From Sphingobacterium phlebotomi (lineage in GTDB: Bacteria > Bacteroidota > Bacteroidia > Sphingobacteriales > Sphingobacteriaceae): a DNA stretch of 64,000 bases. Under the pieces are notes generated by a model. That model was not told the DNA's origin, did not search any database, and saw nothing but the letters and a program-made list of their open reading frames with translations. Positions 1-8,907 of this stretch are shown here, one piece after another. The DNA lies in NCBI RefSeq assembly GCF_008180195.1, contig NZ_VTAV01000003.1, positions 367,827-431,826 of the forward strand, written 5' to 3'. The translations under genes were made by a program, and so were the position numbers. Numbering within the stretch: the first letter of the stretch is position 1; each line of letters begins with the position of its first letter.

Positions 1-158
1 TGCAGGACGTAACCTACTACTATAACGGTGTTCCGACGATCAAAGCTAAGGTAGAACTGGCGAAAGAACGTGGAAACGGTGTAATGTTTTGGGAATATGG
101 ACAGGATGCTAGAGGAGATAATGCATTGCTAAAAGCTGCTCATGAAGTAAGTAAATAG
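1..158 (+). CDS. GH18 family glycoside hydrolase (chitinase-like), C-terminal end only
   Basis: The window opens inside a reading frame that starts at base 3 and ends with TAG at 156-158. The 51 visible residues include YYYNGVPTIKAK and GVMFWEYGQDA, which match the last beta-strand/helix of GH18 TIM barrels, where the Trp of the MFWE motif lines the sugar-binding cleft. The catalytic DxxDxDxE motif would lie upstream and is not visible. The next gene starts only 4 nt later, so the two are probably co-transcribed. Family assignment rests on a short C-terminal piece and is therefore moderate. Confidence 0.7.
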   Translation, partial: QDVTYYYNGVPTIKAKVELAKERGNGVMFWEYGQDARGDNALLKAAHEVSK

Positions 159-162
159 GATT

Positions 163-2028
163 ATGCTTGCGATACCTAAATATATTCTTGTAATATGCTT
201 TTTGCTAATAAGCCTTGTTTGTTACCCGCAACCCTTCAAATTTGCCCAAGTAACCGACACCCATGTAGGTGGATCTACGGGAGCAGAAGATTTAAGACGC
301 ACCGTCCGGGATCTCAACCAGCAGCGTGATATTGATTTTGTTATCCTATCGGGAGACGTGACCGAGTTTGGATCAGACGAAGAGCTAGCTTTGGCAAAGC
401 AGATTTTAGATAGTCTGTCTCTACCGCTATACGTGTTACCTGGCAACCATGACAGCAATTGGTCAGAAAGCGGAGCCAACTCATTTAGGAAAGTGTTTGG
501 CGATGAAACGTTTTTCTTTCGCCATAAAGGCTATCTATTTATGGGGACGACATCCGGACCAAATATGCGCATGAGCCCGGGCCAGATTCCTCGGGAGAAT
601 CTTGTGTGGATGGATTCCGTATTCAAAGCAAACCCGGATAAGGAATCCCCATTGGTCTTTATTAACCATTATCCGTTGGACTCTTCCTTGAATAATTGGT
701 ATGAAGCGATAGACCGTTTAAAACAAAGGAATGTGCAATTGGCGATGTGTGGGCATGGACATAACAACAGCGTGTACGATTGGGAAGGGATACCAGGTGT
801 TATGGGACGTTCTAATTTACGGGCAAAGGATTCCGTAGGCGGTTATAATATCGTCGCCATTGAAAACGGAAAGGCTACGTATACGGTACGCAGGCCTTTG
901 TGGAAAACAGAGAAAAGTTGGACACAAGTGCCGCTGAAAAACCATCGCTTTGATCAAGCGGACATCTCCTATAAGCGCCCTGATTTCTCCATAAATGACC
1001 AGCATGCCCGCCGGGTACAGGAAGTGTGGAGATTTCAAGATGATGCTGATTTAGGAGCAGGAATGGCAAGTTATCGTGATTTGATCTTGACAGGTAATAC
1101 TGCCGGACAAGTTTTTGCACTCGATGTAAACACAGGAGAGAAAGTGTGGACGTACCAAACAGGAGGTAAAGTTTATGCTACACCCGCGGTCTGGAAGAAT
1201 ACCGTAATTGTCGGTTCTTCAGATGGAACAATATATGGTCTGAACGCGGGAAACGGTCAATTGCAATGGCAGATAAAAATAGACAAAGCGGTGCTGGGCA
1301 GTGCGGTAATCGAGAAAGGGATAGCTTTTGTTGGTGGTTCTGACGGAACATTCCGAGCAATAGATGTAAAAAGAGGAAAAATCAAATGGACGTTCGATCA
1401 ACTTCAAGGATATGTTTCCGGGAAGCCGACACTGTATAAAGATAAAGTGATATTTGGTGATTGGGGAAATGGATTTTATGCCTTGTCCAAGAAGACTGGC
1501 AAGTTACAGTGGTCTTGGGATAATGGACATAAAAACCGGATGTTATCGGCTGCAGCATGCTATCCGGTAGCGACGAACAATCGTATTTTTATTGTCGCCC
1601 CAGATCGTTATATGACCTGTTTGGATGCCATGACGGGAGAGGTGATATGGCGGGAAAAAAAAGAGACCATTCGTGTTCGCGAGTCGATGGGACTTTCAGA
1701 AGATGGACGTTATGTGTATGTGAAAACGATGGATGGCAATCTGCTGGGCATATCGACGACAGCGGATAGTATGGATATTGCTTGGCGTTCAGCATTACAG
1801 TTGCCATACGAGTTAACACCCTCTGCTATAGCGACCAACGGTAAACAAATATTTGTGCCAAGCCATTCAGGTCTAATTTCAGGTATTGATGTGAAGAATG
1901 GAGAAGTTTTATGGCAGTATAAATGTTCAAATGCGATGATAAATCCTATATTTGTTTTGAGGTCTAACCATGTGATTATCTCTACGATGGATGGTATGAT
2001 GATGAAACTTTACCTCAACAAGGAATAA
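163..2028 (+). CDS. Secreted metallophosphoesterase fused to a PQQ-type beta-propeller
   Basis: A 621-residue protein with an N-terminal signal peptide (hydrophobic residues about 8-20). Residues about 25-250 are a calcineurin-like phosphoesterase. The metal ligands are visible in order: DTHVGG (D32, H34), SGDVTEFG (D65), PGNHDSNW (N95, H96), INHYPLD (H169) and CGHGHNN (H198, H200). Residues about 290-621 are repeated beta-propeller blades of the PQQ-binding type, with units such as GEKVWTYQTGGKVYATP and GKIKWTF. It is probably exported. The propeller may bind a ligand or partner; true PQQ binding cannot be claimed from repeats alone. It sits 4 nt after a GH18 gene and just before murQ, so a role in processing a phosphorylated glycan or cell-wall fragment is plausible but only inferred. 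Confidence 0.85.
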   Translation: MLAIPKYILVICFLLISLVCYPQPFKFAQVTDTHVGGSTGAEDLRRTVRDLNQQRDIDFVILSGDVTEFGSDEELALAKQILDSLSLPLYVLPGNHDSNWSESGANSFRKVFGDETFFFRHKGYLFMGTTSGPNMRMSPGQIPRENLVWMDSVFKANPDKESPLVFINHYPLDSSLNNWYEAIDRLKQRNVQLAMCGHGHNNSVYDWEGIPGVMGRSNLRAKDSVGGYNIVAIENGKATYTVRRPLWKTEKSWTQVPLKNHRFDQADISYKRPDFSINDQHARRVQEVWRFQDDADLGAGMASYRDLILTGNTAGQVFALDVNTGEKVWTYQTGGKVYATPAVWKNTVIVGSSDGTIYGLNAGNGQLQWQIKIDKAVLGSAVIEKGIAFVGGSDGTFRAIDVKRGKIKWTFDQLQGYVSGKPTLYKDKVIFGDWGNGFYALSKKTGKLQWSWDNGHKNRMLSAAACYPVATNNRIFIVAPDRYMTCLDAMTGEVIWREKKETIRVRESMGLSEDGRYVYVKTMDGNLLGISTTADSMDIAWRSALQLPYELTPSAIATNGKQIFVPSHSGLISGIDVKNGEVLWQYKCSNAMINPIFVLRSNHVIISTMDGMMMKLYLNKE

Positions 2029-2128
2029 AAACATAGACGAGGTGGATATTTTTTAAAGTATTAATGCATGTTTGTGCGTGTTTTGAATTAAAATTTGCAT
2101 TTTTGTGTTGGAAGTAATAGAATTTTAA

Positions 2129-2944
2129 ATGGTAAGAGTCACGGAAAAGGAGTCAAATTATCAAGACTTGGATAAAATGTCGGTTAACGAGTTATTAACC
2201 AACATGAATAAAGAAGATAAAACAGTGCCATTAGCCGTAGAACAAGCGATTCCGCAACTGGAAGCATTGGTGAAAATTACGGTCGAGAAAATGAAAATGG
2301 GAGGGCGCTTATTTTATATAGGCGCAGGAACAAGTGGTCGTTTGGGTATTCTGGATGCTTCGGAATGCCCACCAACTTTTGGGGTTCCGTTTGACTGGGT
2401 AATAGGACTAATAGCCGGTGGAGATACCGCTATTCGTAAAGCCGTGGAGTTTGCTGAAGATGATATGGAACAGGCTTGGAAAGATATGGAAGAATACGAC
2501 ATCGATAAAAATGATGTCATTATCGGCATCGCCGCTTCCGGAACAACACCTTATGTCATCGGTGGATTGAGACGGGCAAATGCGGAAGGATTGGTAACAG
2601 GTTGTGTGGTATGCAACGATCGTTCTCCAATTGCAGAGGAAGCACAATATCCGGTAGAAGTTATTGTTGGCCCGGAGTTTGTCACAGGTTCCACACGGAT
2701 GAAATCAGGTACGGCGCAAAAGCTGGTGCTCAATATGCTGAGCACATCTGTCATGATTCAGCTCGGACGCGTAAAAGGCAATAAAATGGTCGATATGCAA
2801 TTGTCGAATATCAAATTAGTTGCCCGGGGCGTGCGGATGGTCATGGAAGAGACAGGCCTCGATCAGGAAACAGCCTCGATACTGTTAGAGCGCTATGGTA
2901 ATGTCCGGAAAGCTATCGAAAGTTATCAATCCTTAAAATCTTAA
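2129..2944 (+). CDS. murQ: N-acetylmuramic acid 6-phosphate etherase MurQ
   Basis: A 271-residue cytoplasmic protein, close to the usual MurQ length of about 270-300. It carries the SIS fold and the family signature GAGTSGRLGILDASECPP near residues 67-82, followed by GLIAGGDTAIRKAVE and VGPEFVTGSTRMKSGT. MurQ cleaves the D-lactyl ether of MurNAc-6-phosphate to give GlcNAc-6-phosphate, a step in peptidoglycan recycling. The helical tail of longer homologues is reduced (ends LLERYGNVRKAIESYQ). The start ATG at 2129 gives a normal N-terminus. The symporter gene follows after 9 nt, indicating one transcript. The pairing suggests uptake and breakdown of a muropeptide sugar. Confidence 0.95.
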   Translation: MVRVTEKESNYQDLDKMSVNELLTNMNKEDKTVPLAVEQAIPQLEALVKITVEKMKMGGRLFYIGAGTSGRLGILDASECPPTFGVPFDWVIGLIAGGDTAIRKAVEFAEDDMEQAWKDMEEYDIDKNDVIIGIAASGTTPYVIGGLRRANAEGLVTGCVVCNDRSPIAEEAQYPVEVIVGPEFVTGSTRMKSGTAQKLVLNMLSTSVMIQLGRVKGNKMVDMQLSNIKLVARGVRMVMEETGLDQETASILLERYGNVRKAIESYQSLKS

Positions 2945-2953
2945 AATTCAAGA

Positions 2954-4441
2954 ATGTCACCAATCACACTATTGGCGTTTTTATTTGTATATTTCGGTAT
3001 ACTACTGAGCGTATCTTATTTCACATCCCGTAAAACTGCGGATAATGCTACGTTTTTTGTGGCAAATAGAAATTCCAAATGGTATATGGTTGCCTTCGGG
3101 ATGATTGGAACGGCATTATCTGGTGTTACTTTCATTTCTGTTCCAGGGGCGGTGGGGATCTCGAACTTTAGTTATTTTCAGTTTGTTCTAGGGAACGCTG
3201 TTGGATTTTTGGTAATAGCCTACGTTTTGTTGCCCCTTTATTACCGGATGAATCTGACGTCCATCTATACCTATTTGGAGGACAGATTAGGATATAAAAG
3301 TTACAAGACGGGAGCAATGATTTTTTTGATATCCCGAACTATTGGATCAGCCTTCCGGCTATATCTCGTGGCCATCATTTTGCAGAAATTTATTTTTGAT
3401 GCGTGGAATGTTCCATTTGGCGTAACAGTAGCAGGCTGTCTGATATTGATATGGCTATATACGAACAAAGGGGGGCTTAAAACCATAATCATCACCGATA
3501 TGCTCCAAACATTCTGTTTGCTATTAGCGGTAATCCTATCTATTTATTTTATGGCGGACGGATTAGGTATTTCGGTTTTAGATGCATTTGAGCGTGTGAA
3601 AGAAAGTTCTTATTCGCAGATTGTCGTGTGGGAAGATTTGTTGGGCGACCGAAACCATTTCTGGAAACACATTATCGGTGGTGCGTTTGTAACGATTGCC
3701 ATGACCGGACTCGATCAAGATCTGATGCAGAAAAACCTGAGCATGAAAACCATTGGCGAAGCACAAAAAAACATGCTTACGTTTACGGGGATATTTGTTA
3801 TTATCAACTTATTCTTCTTGGCTGTTGGTGCATTGCTCTATATCTATGTGGCAGAAAAAGGGATTGATATCAGCATGCTTCGTACACCGGATTACCTCTA
3901 CCCCGAGATAGCGCTGAATCATCTGTCTATAGCAGCGGGGGTTATTTTTATGATGGGATTGACTGCTGCGACTTTTGCTACGACGGATTCTGCACTCACG
4001 GCATTGACCACCTCTTATTGTGTAGATTTTCTTGGCTTTAATAAGGAAAAGGATCCGAATGCAAAAGCATTGGTGCGGAAGCGGAATATCGTGCATTTCG
4101 CATTTAGTATCGTCATGCTGCTGGTTATCTTGATATTCCGGTTGTTGAACGACGATTCTGTCGTGACCGCCATTTTTACTGCGGCTAGCTATACGTACGG
4201 CCCACTGTTAGGTTTATTTGCCTTTGGTATATTAACACGGAAAAAGGTGAATGATCGTTTGGTGCCTTATTTCTGTATCCTTTCGCCCATTATATGGTAT
4301 GTATCGAATACCTATTATATTATTCCCTATACCAGCTATCGTATTGGTTTTGAGTTGATTGTTTATAATGGGCTGACGACTTTCCTGCTGATGTGGGTGA
4401 CTTCTCCTGGAAATCTTCCGCGGGAGGAGCATAGCGTATAA
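2954..4441 (+). CDS. Sodium:solute symporter (SSS family)
   Basis: A 495-residue integral membrane protein with about 13 hydrophobic segments, beginning with LLAFLFVYFGILLSVSYFTS. The region around residues 42-70 (NRNSKWYMVAFGMIGTALSG and the following VTFISVPGAVG) is the conserved TM1-TM2 core of sodium:solute symporters. Later GLTAATFATTDSALTALTTSYCVDF matches the TM8 sodium-site region with its Thr/Ser cluster. It lies 9 nt downstream of murQ, so the likely cargo is a cell-wall amino sugar such as MurNAc or anhydro-MurNAc. That substrate is inferred from position and not readable from sequence. Confidence 0.88.
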   Translation: MSPITLLAFLFVYFGILLSVSYFTSRKTADNATFFVANRNSKWYMVAFGMIGTALSGVTFISVPGAVGISNFSYFQFVLGNAVGFLVIAYVLLPLYYRMNLTSIYTYLEDRLGYKSYKTGAMIFLISRTIGSAFRLYLVAIILQKFIFDAWNVPFGVTVAGCLILIWLYTNKGGLKTIIITDMLQTFCLLLAVILSIYFMADGLGISVLDAFERVKESSYSQIVVWEDLLGDRNHFWKHIIGGAFVTIAMTGLDQDLMQKNLSMKTIGEAQKNMLTFTGIFVIINLFFLAVGALLYIYVAEKGIDISMLRTPDYLYPEIALNHLSIAAGVIFMMGLTAATFATTDSALTALTTSYCVDFLGFNKEKDPNAKALVRKRNIVHFAFSIVMLLVILIFRLLNDDSVVTAIFTAASYTYGPLLGLFAFGILTRKKVNDRLVPYFCILSPIIWYVSNTYYIIPYTSYRIGFELIVYNGLTTFLLMWVTSPGNLPREEHSV

Positions 4442-4483
4442 TAATTCATTTTAGATAAATTTTAAATTTGATAGGACATTAAC

Positions 4484-4491
4484 TATCTTTG
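4484..4491 (+). promoter_or_regulatory. Bacteroidota -7 element for tRNA-Val(GAC)
   Basis: TATCTTTG matches the TAnnTTTG -7 consensus and lies 19 nt before the first base of the tRNA. A clear TTTG at the expected upstream spacing is not visible; the nearest, at 4467-4470, is only 13 nt away. Confidence 0.6.
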
Positions 4492-4510
4492 CAGCACGCA
4501 AATGACGATC

Positions 4511-4585
4511 GGGAAATTAGCTCAGCTGGTTTAGAGCACTACCTCGACAAGGTAGGGGTCACTGGTTCGAACCCAGTATTTCCCA
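4511..4585 (+). tRNA. tRNA-Val (anticodon GAC)
   Basis: The cloverleaf folds completely. Acceptor GGGAAAT (4511-4517) pairs with ATTTCCC (4578-4584) and the discriminator A is 4585. The D stem is GCTC/GAGC, the anticodon stem CTACC/GGTAG, and the T arm ACTGG TTCGAAC CCAGT. The anticodon GAC is at 4546-4548. The 3' CCA is not encoded. The anticodon loop reads TCGACAA, so position 33 (base 4545) is C instead of the nearly universal U. An intrinsic terminator follows directly. Confidence 0.93.
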
Positions 4586-4589
4586 CAAA

Positions 4590-4620
4590 AAAGAGAGACT
4601 TTTATAGTCTCTCTTTTCGT
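4590..4620 (+). terminator. Intrinsic terminator after tRNA-Val(GAC)
   Basis: AGAGAGACT (4592-4600) pairs with AGTCTCTCT (4606-4614) across the loop TTTAT. Four T residues follow the stem. Confidence 0.8.
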
Positions 4621-4652
4621 TTCTACGGTTTATTTTTTACTTTTAGTCCAAC

Positions 4653-5468
4653 ATGTATCATTTAATAGAAGAAACGGTAGCGCCCATTCGCCGTAAAATA
4701 GGCGATTTCACACCGGAATTTGGAATTATTTTAGGAACAGGCCTGGGCAAGTTGGTCGAAGAAATAGAGATAGAATACCAGATGATGTATTCCAATATCC
4801 CTAATTTTCCTATTTCAACCGTTGAATTTCACAGTGGGAAATTAATCTTTGGTATGTTGAACGGGCGCCGGGTAGTCGCTATGCAGGGACGTCTTCATTA
4901 TTATGAGGGATACGATATGCAGGCGATAACATTTCCTGTGCGGGTAATGAAGGCTTTGGGTATCCAGAAGCTTTTTGTGTCCAATGCCGCGGGATCGCTC
5001 AGTCCCGATATTCTGAAAGGCGACCTCGGTATTATAGAAGATCATATCAATTTGCTCCCCGACAATCCATTGCGAGGGCCTAACGATGATGATTTTGGGC
5101 CACGCTTTCCTGATATGAGTGAACCGTATAACGGTGATATGATTCAACAAGCTTTAGAGATTGCGGATCGATTAAAATACAGGGCGCATAAAGTCGTATA
5201 TGTGTCAACGCCAGGTCCCAATCTGGAAACAAGAGCAGAGTATCGCTATATGCGTATCATTGGAGGGGATATTGTGGGCATGAGTACCGTACCGGAAGTT
5301 ATCGTCGCCAATCACATGCGTTTACCGGTCTTTGCTATTTCGGTTGTGACAGACGAAGGATTTCATGCAGAATTAAAACCCGTTTCTTTCGCAGAAATAG
5401 TACAAGTAGCTGCAGAAGCGGAACCAAAAATGACAAAGATTCTAAAAGAATTGATAGCATTGCAATAA
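4653..5468 (+). CDS. punA: Purine nucleoside phosphorylase (trimeric class)
   Basis: A 271-residue protein of normal length for trimeric purine nucleoside phosphorylases. Phosphate- and nucleoside-binding motifs are visible: GIILGTGLGKLVEEI near residue 25, MQGRLHYYEGY near 79-89, VSNAAGSLSPD near 110, TPGPNLETRAEYR near 189-201 and GGDIVGMSTVPEV. It would split inosine or guanosine with phosphate into base and ribose-1-phosphate in the cytoplasm, for purine salvage. The gene stands alone behind the tRNA terminator; the next gene begins 52 nt after its stop. Confidence 0.93.
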   Translation: MYHLIEETVAPIRRKIGDFTPEFGIILGTGLGKLVEEIEIEYQMMYSNIPNFPISTVEFHSGKLIFGMLNGRRVVAMQGRLHYYEGYDMQAITFPVRVMKALGIQKLFVSNAAGSLSPDILKGDLGIIEDHINLLPDNPLRGPNDDDFGPRFPDMSEPYNGDMIQQALEIADRLKYRAHKVVYVSTPGPNLETRAEYRYMRIIGGDIVGMSTVPEVIVANHMRLPVFAISVVTDEGFHAELKPVSFAEIVQVAAEAEPKMTKILKELIALQ

Positions 5469-5520
5469 ATGAAGATTTTTAGCCTTATTTTTGGCATAAA
5501 ATTTAGAACAAACGGTATTG

Positions 5521-7521
5521 ATGAACAGGTACTTGAAGCAACTCCTACTTTTTTTTATTTTTATCTTCGTAGGTACGACGTATGTTTCTGCGCAGGTGGA
5601 AGAGGAATTTAGCAGTGCACTGGATTCGGCTCGAGCCAAAGAAGATAATAAAACAGACTCTGTTGTTTTTACCGCAAGATATGTGCGCTATGCAACGTTA
5701 GATATGCTTAAGCAAAGTACACGTACCGTACAGATTGATACCACCCATGTCAATTTTCAATATTATAATAAACAAAACGTTCCGTGGAACCCGACAATAA
5801 ACCTCGGTTCTTATGGTCTGGCTTCCCGTGATCTCTTGTTCAATCCGAATAAGACAATTGGGTTTCAACCGGGATTCCATGCATTGGAAAGATATTTGTT
5901 GCAGTCTGATTCTATCCAATACTTCCGGGCAAGAGCACGTTATTCCGAATTATATGCTGTAGGTTTCTTTTTCAATGACCAAGTTTTTCGGGCCCGACTG
6001 GCACAAAATATTAATCCGCAATTAAATATAGGTGCAGAATACTACGCCACAAATACGGATGGTTATTATGTGAATCAAGATTATAATGATCGAAGGGCAG
6101 CTGTCTTTACCTGGTATGAATCTAAAAGCTTGCGTTATAACCTGCTGATGAATGCAACGTTCAACAACTTAAACTCCCCCGAAAACGGATCTGTTGTAGA
6201 TCGTAATGTCTATATGCAGGACGTGTTTAGAGACACCTCCAGCATGTCCAATATGGGGTACCCCGTCAGACTGAGCGGACGGCAGGCCAATCGTCCTCAC
6301 CATAAATGGAAAGACAACGGTGTCTTTTTACGGCAGTCTTACTATTTAGGGCGGCTAGATACCGTAAACCGGGGAACACCCGAGATGGAGATACGCCCTA
6401 CGAATACCGTTGCACATAACTCATCTTTTCGACAGCGGAGATTTACTTTTTTCAAGAATGAAGAAGACTTGGAGGGGGCGTTTCCGTATGGTGACTTTGC
6501 GCTTGTGGAAGACACCACAACGATTACGAACATTACCAACGAATTTACCTACAGCTTTTATTTGCGGGGCAAGGGCGTGTTTAAAAATGAAGCTAAACTC
6601 GACCTAGGCTTTCAGAATGATCTGATTTGGTATAGAGATAGCTTGAATAGCGAGTTCTTCCAGAACAGTATGCTGAAAGGTGCCTTAAGCTACCAATTTA
6701 GTGATCGTGTCCAGTTGCAAGGGAACGTAAACCAAATTGCTGTAGGGCGAAACGCAGGAGATTTCCTTTATGAAGCTAATGCGGATATTTTGTTGAGCGA
6801 AAATGTGGGTAGGGTGCGGATCGGGGCCTATTCGCAAAATAAATCACCTGAAATGGTGTTTAACTTAATGAACTATACTTATCATCAATGGGATCATAGT
6901 TGGGAAAAAACGAAGACACAGAATCTTTCTTTCGCCTATACTAACGATAAACTCGGATTTTCTGGTAAGGTGGAATATTTTTTAATGGATAAGTACCTCT
7001 ATTTTCGTGAAATCGATAACCCGGATAATGATGAGTTGTATATGCGGCAGATCACCCCAGAGCAATCGGGCAATATGAATTTATTGAAAGTCTCGGTCAG
7101 TCAGAAATTTCGTCTGGGACGCTTCCATTTTGATAATATGGGTGTATATCAGAAAACGGACGCTCAAAATATATTGGCTATCCCGGAGTTGTACACATGG
7201 CACAGTTTCTATTATGCGAATAAGTTGTACAACGTCATGGACTTTCGATTGGGAACCGATATACGGTTCAACACGCCGTTCCGTTCGCCTTCCTACGCCA
7301 TTAACGTCGGACAATTTTACAATGATAATGTAGGCATTGAATATTCCACGTATCCGATCGTGGATCTTTGGTTTACCGGCAATATTGACCGTGTGAACCT
7401 ATTCATCTCCTACAACTTTGTGAATCAGTTTGTTTATCCAAAAGGATATTATACGGTGCGACGCTATCCCATGCAGGACGCGAACCTACGGTTCGGCGTG
7501 TCCTGGAAGTTTTATGACTAA
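5521..7521 (+). CDS. Putative porin, outer-membrane beta-barrel
   Basis: A 666-residue protein. ATG at 5521 was preferred over the adjacent upstream TTG because it gives a clean signal peptide (NRYLKQLLLFFIFIFVG, then cleavage near VSAQ). The remainder is rich in alternating aromatic/polar strands and ends in FGVSWKFYD, a typical barrel end. It resembles the Bacteroidota putative-porin family, whose substrates are unknown. No enzymatic motif is visible. It follows punA by 52 nt and could read through from it. Confidence 0.8.
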   Translation: MNRYLKQLLLFFIFIFVGTTYVSAQVEEEFSSALDSARAKEDNKTDSVVFTARYVRYATLDMLKQSTRTVQIDTTHVNFQYYNKQNVPWNPTINLGSYGLASRDLLFNPNKTIGFQPGFHALERYLLQSDSIQYFRARARYSELYAVGFFFNDQVFRARLAQNINPQLNIGAEYYATNTDGYYVNQDYNDRRAAVFTWYESKSLRYNLLMNATFNNLNSPENGSVVDRNVYMQDVFRDTSSMSNMGYPVRLSGRQANRPHHKWKDNGVFLRQSYYLGRLDTVNRGTPEMEIRPTNTVAHNSSFRQRRFTFFKNEEDLEGAFPYGDFALVEDTTTITNITNEFTYSFYLRGKGVFKNEAKLDLGFQNDLIWYRDSLNSEFFQNSMLKGALSYQFSDRVQLQGNVNQIAVGRNAGDFLYEANADILLSENVGRVRIGAYSQNKSPEMVFNLMNYTYHQWDHSWEKTKTQNLSFAYTNDKLGFSGKVEYFLMDKYLYFREIDNPDNDELYMRQITPEQSGNMNLLKVSVSQKFRLGRFHFDNMGVYQKTDAQNILAIPELYTWHSFYYANKLYNVMDFRLGTDIRFNTPFRSPSYAINVGQFYNDNVGIEYSTYPIVDLWFTGNIDRVNLFISYNFVNQFVYPKGYYTVRRYPMQDANLRFGVSWKFYD

Positions 7522-7549
7522 CAAGGAGTTTTTTTAATTCACTGAAATA

Positions 7550-7584
7550 TAGTATCTTTAGTAGTCTAACTAATATAGATACTA
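7550..7584 (+). repeat. 8-bp inverted repeat immediately upstream of the AraC-type gene
   Basis: TAGTATCT (7550-7557) and AGATACTA (7577-7584) are perfect reverse complements separated by 19 nt; the second arm ends 2 nt before the ATG at 7587. The left arm overlaps TATCTTTA, which is one base from a -7 element. This position would suit an autoregulatory operator or a leader hairpin. Confidence 0.5.
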
Positions 7585-7586
7585 AC

Positions 7587-8573
7587 ATGCTCCAATCTAA
7601 ATTCTTTGATTTCCAACAGAATGCGCATCCGTCAGTAAGAACGATGGAGGGCGGGTATCTTTCTTTTTTGCCCCTAAACCGCCATTATCAAATAGGTAAT
7701 AACCTCGAGGCCATTTTTATGGAACTGGATGCATGCGTTCTTCTGGAATTAAAAGGAACCGTTGATCCGGACGGATTCCGCGTTGACCCCGCTATGGGCG
7801 AGATTAGTTTCTGGCAATTGTACCAGTTTATGAACACATCCCAACTTTATTTACCCCACAGCCTGCCTTTGAGCGATAACCGCTGTATCTCGTTTTCTAC
7901 AGCGGCAGAAAAAATTCCGTTGCTTCTGAATCAGGGGAAACAATGGGCTGTTCTTATTGGTTATAAAAATGACGCCGTAGCCGATTTGCTTAAAGAGTTT
8001 CCGATGTTGGCGAGCTTAGCCTACCGAAACGAATCGCCCAACACGAACGCTTATTGGGAGCCGGATATCAGTATCAACCACAGTTTACGGGATGCGTGGA
8101 ATCGTCTCCGCAAACCAGAATATCTCCCTTTCCGTGGTAAGGGCGAACTCTTGTTGGACGTTTGTCGGTTACTGGAAGAATACTGCCGGCAATTGGATCG
8201 TCAAGCAGACCAAAACGAACGAAGCCGGTTGGGGCTTTACCATAAGGCATTGGCTTATATCAATGAAAACTTGTTAGATTCCATTAATAAGCATGATGTT
8301 GCCGAAGGGTTAGGCGTGAGCTGGCGTACGTTGAACCGTGCTTTTGAAGATAGACCGGTTAAAATAGCGGAGTATATCCAACGGACGAAACTCAACCAGG
8401 CAAAAAATCTACTCTACGAAGGTGAGATGACGGTGGACCAGATTTCCAACCTGCTGAACTACCCCAACCGGAAATACTTTAGCCGGGAATTTAAAAAATA
8501 TTTTTTCCAAACCCCGAGTTCCTTTCAAAAAGAAATGGGTGAATTTCGGAAAGATAACGAAGAAGAGGAATAA
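7587..8573 (+). CDS. AraC/XylS family transcriptional regulator
   Basis: A 328-residue protein. The C-terminal ~100 residues (about 222-320) are a double helix-turn-helix of the AraC type. The first helix pair is HDVAEGLGVSWRTLNRAF, and the second contains VDQISNLLNYPNRKYFSREF followed by FFQTPSSF, the usual PxxF closing motif. The N-terminal ~215 residues do not show a recognisable ligand domain. No obvious target operon is adjacent: the porin lies upstream on the same strand, and noncoding repeats lie downstream. An inverted repeat just before the start hints at autoregulation. Confidence 0.85.
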   Translation: MLQSKFFDFQQNAHPSVRTMEGGYLSFLPLNRHYQIGNNLEAIFMELDACVLLELKGTVDPDGFRVDPAMGEISFWQLYQFMNTSQLYLPHSLPLSDNRCISFSTAAEKIPLLLNQGKQWAVLIGYKNDAVADLLKEFPMLASLAYRNESPNTNAYWEPDISINHSLRDAWNRLRKPEYLPFRGKGELLLDVCRLLEEYCRQLDRQADQNERSRLGLYHKALAYINENLLDSINKHDVAEGLGVSWRTLNRAFEDRPVKIAEYIQRTKLNQAKNLLYEGEMTVDQISNLLNYPNRKYFSREFKKYFFQTPSSFQKEMGEFRKDNEEEE

Positions 8574-8679
8574 GTCAGTGCAATAGGTTTTTTTGTAGGG
8601 GAAATATATATATTGTTGATGCATCACGCCTATATTTCTGGAATATAATCTTGTTTGTGGTACAAGAGAATTGTGGGTT

Positions 8680-8862
8680 GGGGAAGAAGTAATTTTTTGT
8701 GGGGAAGGAAGAAGTTTTGTTGTTGCATAACGTTTCTGTTTTTGGAATACGATGCGGTTTTTGGGGAATTACAACTATTTGTTGGTGAAGAAGGAAGATT
8801 TTGTGGTGAAAAAAGAAGTTATGTTGGTGAAAAAAGTAATTTTTGTGGTTGGATAAAACATG
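8680..8862. repeat. Imperfect 21-nt tandem repeat tract, G/A/T-rich
   Basis: Between 8680 and 8862 the + strand is almost free of C and repeats units close to GTTGGTGAAAAAAGTAATTT, with GTTGGTGAAGAAGGAAG and GTGGTGAAAAAAGAAG as variants spaced 20-22 nt apart. Read as protein it gives seven-residue repeats (FVGEEGR, FCGEKRS, YVGEKSN), but no start site or conserved N-terminus supports a gene. The opposite strand gives equally repetitive HQHNFFF-type peptides. It is treated as noncoding repeat DNA. Confidence 0.6.
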
Positions 8863-8907
8863 CATTTCCAAGCTGGAAACGCACAAATTTACCGTTTCTG
8901 CTGGGAT

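Noticed and set aside
8680..8862. Possible CRISPR array
   Set aside because: Repeat units are contiguous, variable and without spacers, and no cas genes are in the window.
8575..8886. 103-residue minus-strand reading frame with His/Phe-rich repeats
   Set aside because: It is the mirror of the 21-nt repeat tract; composition is extreme and there is no start signal, so it is not treated as a gene.
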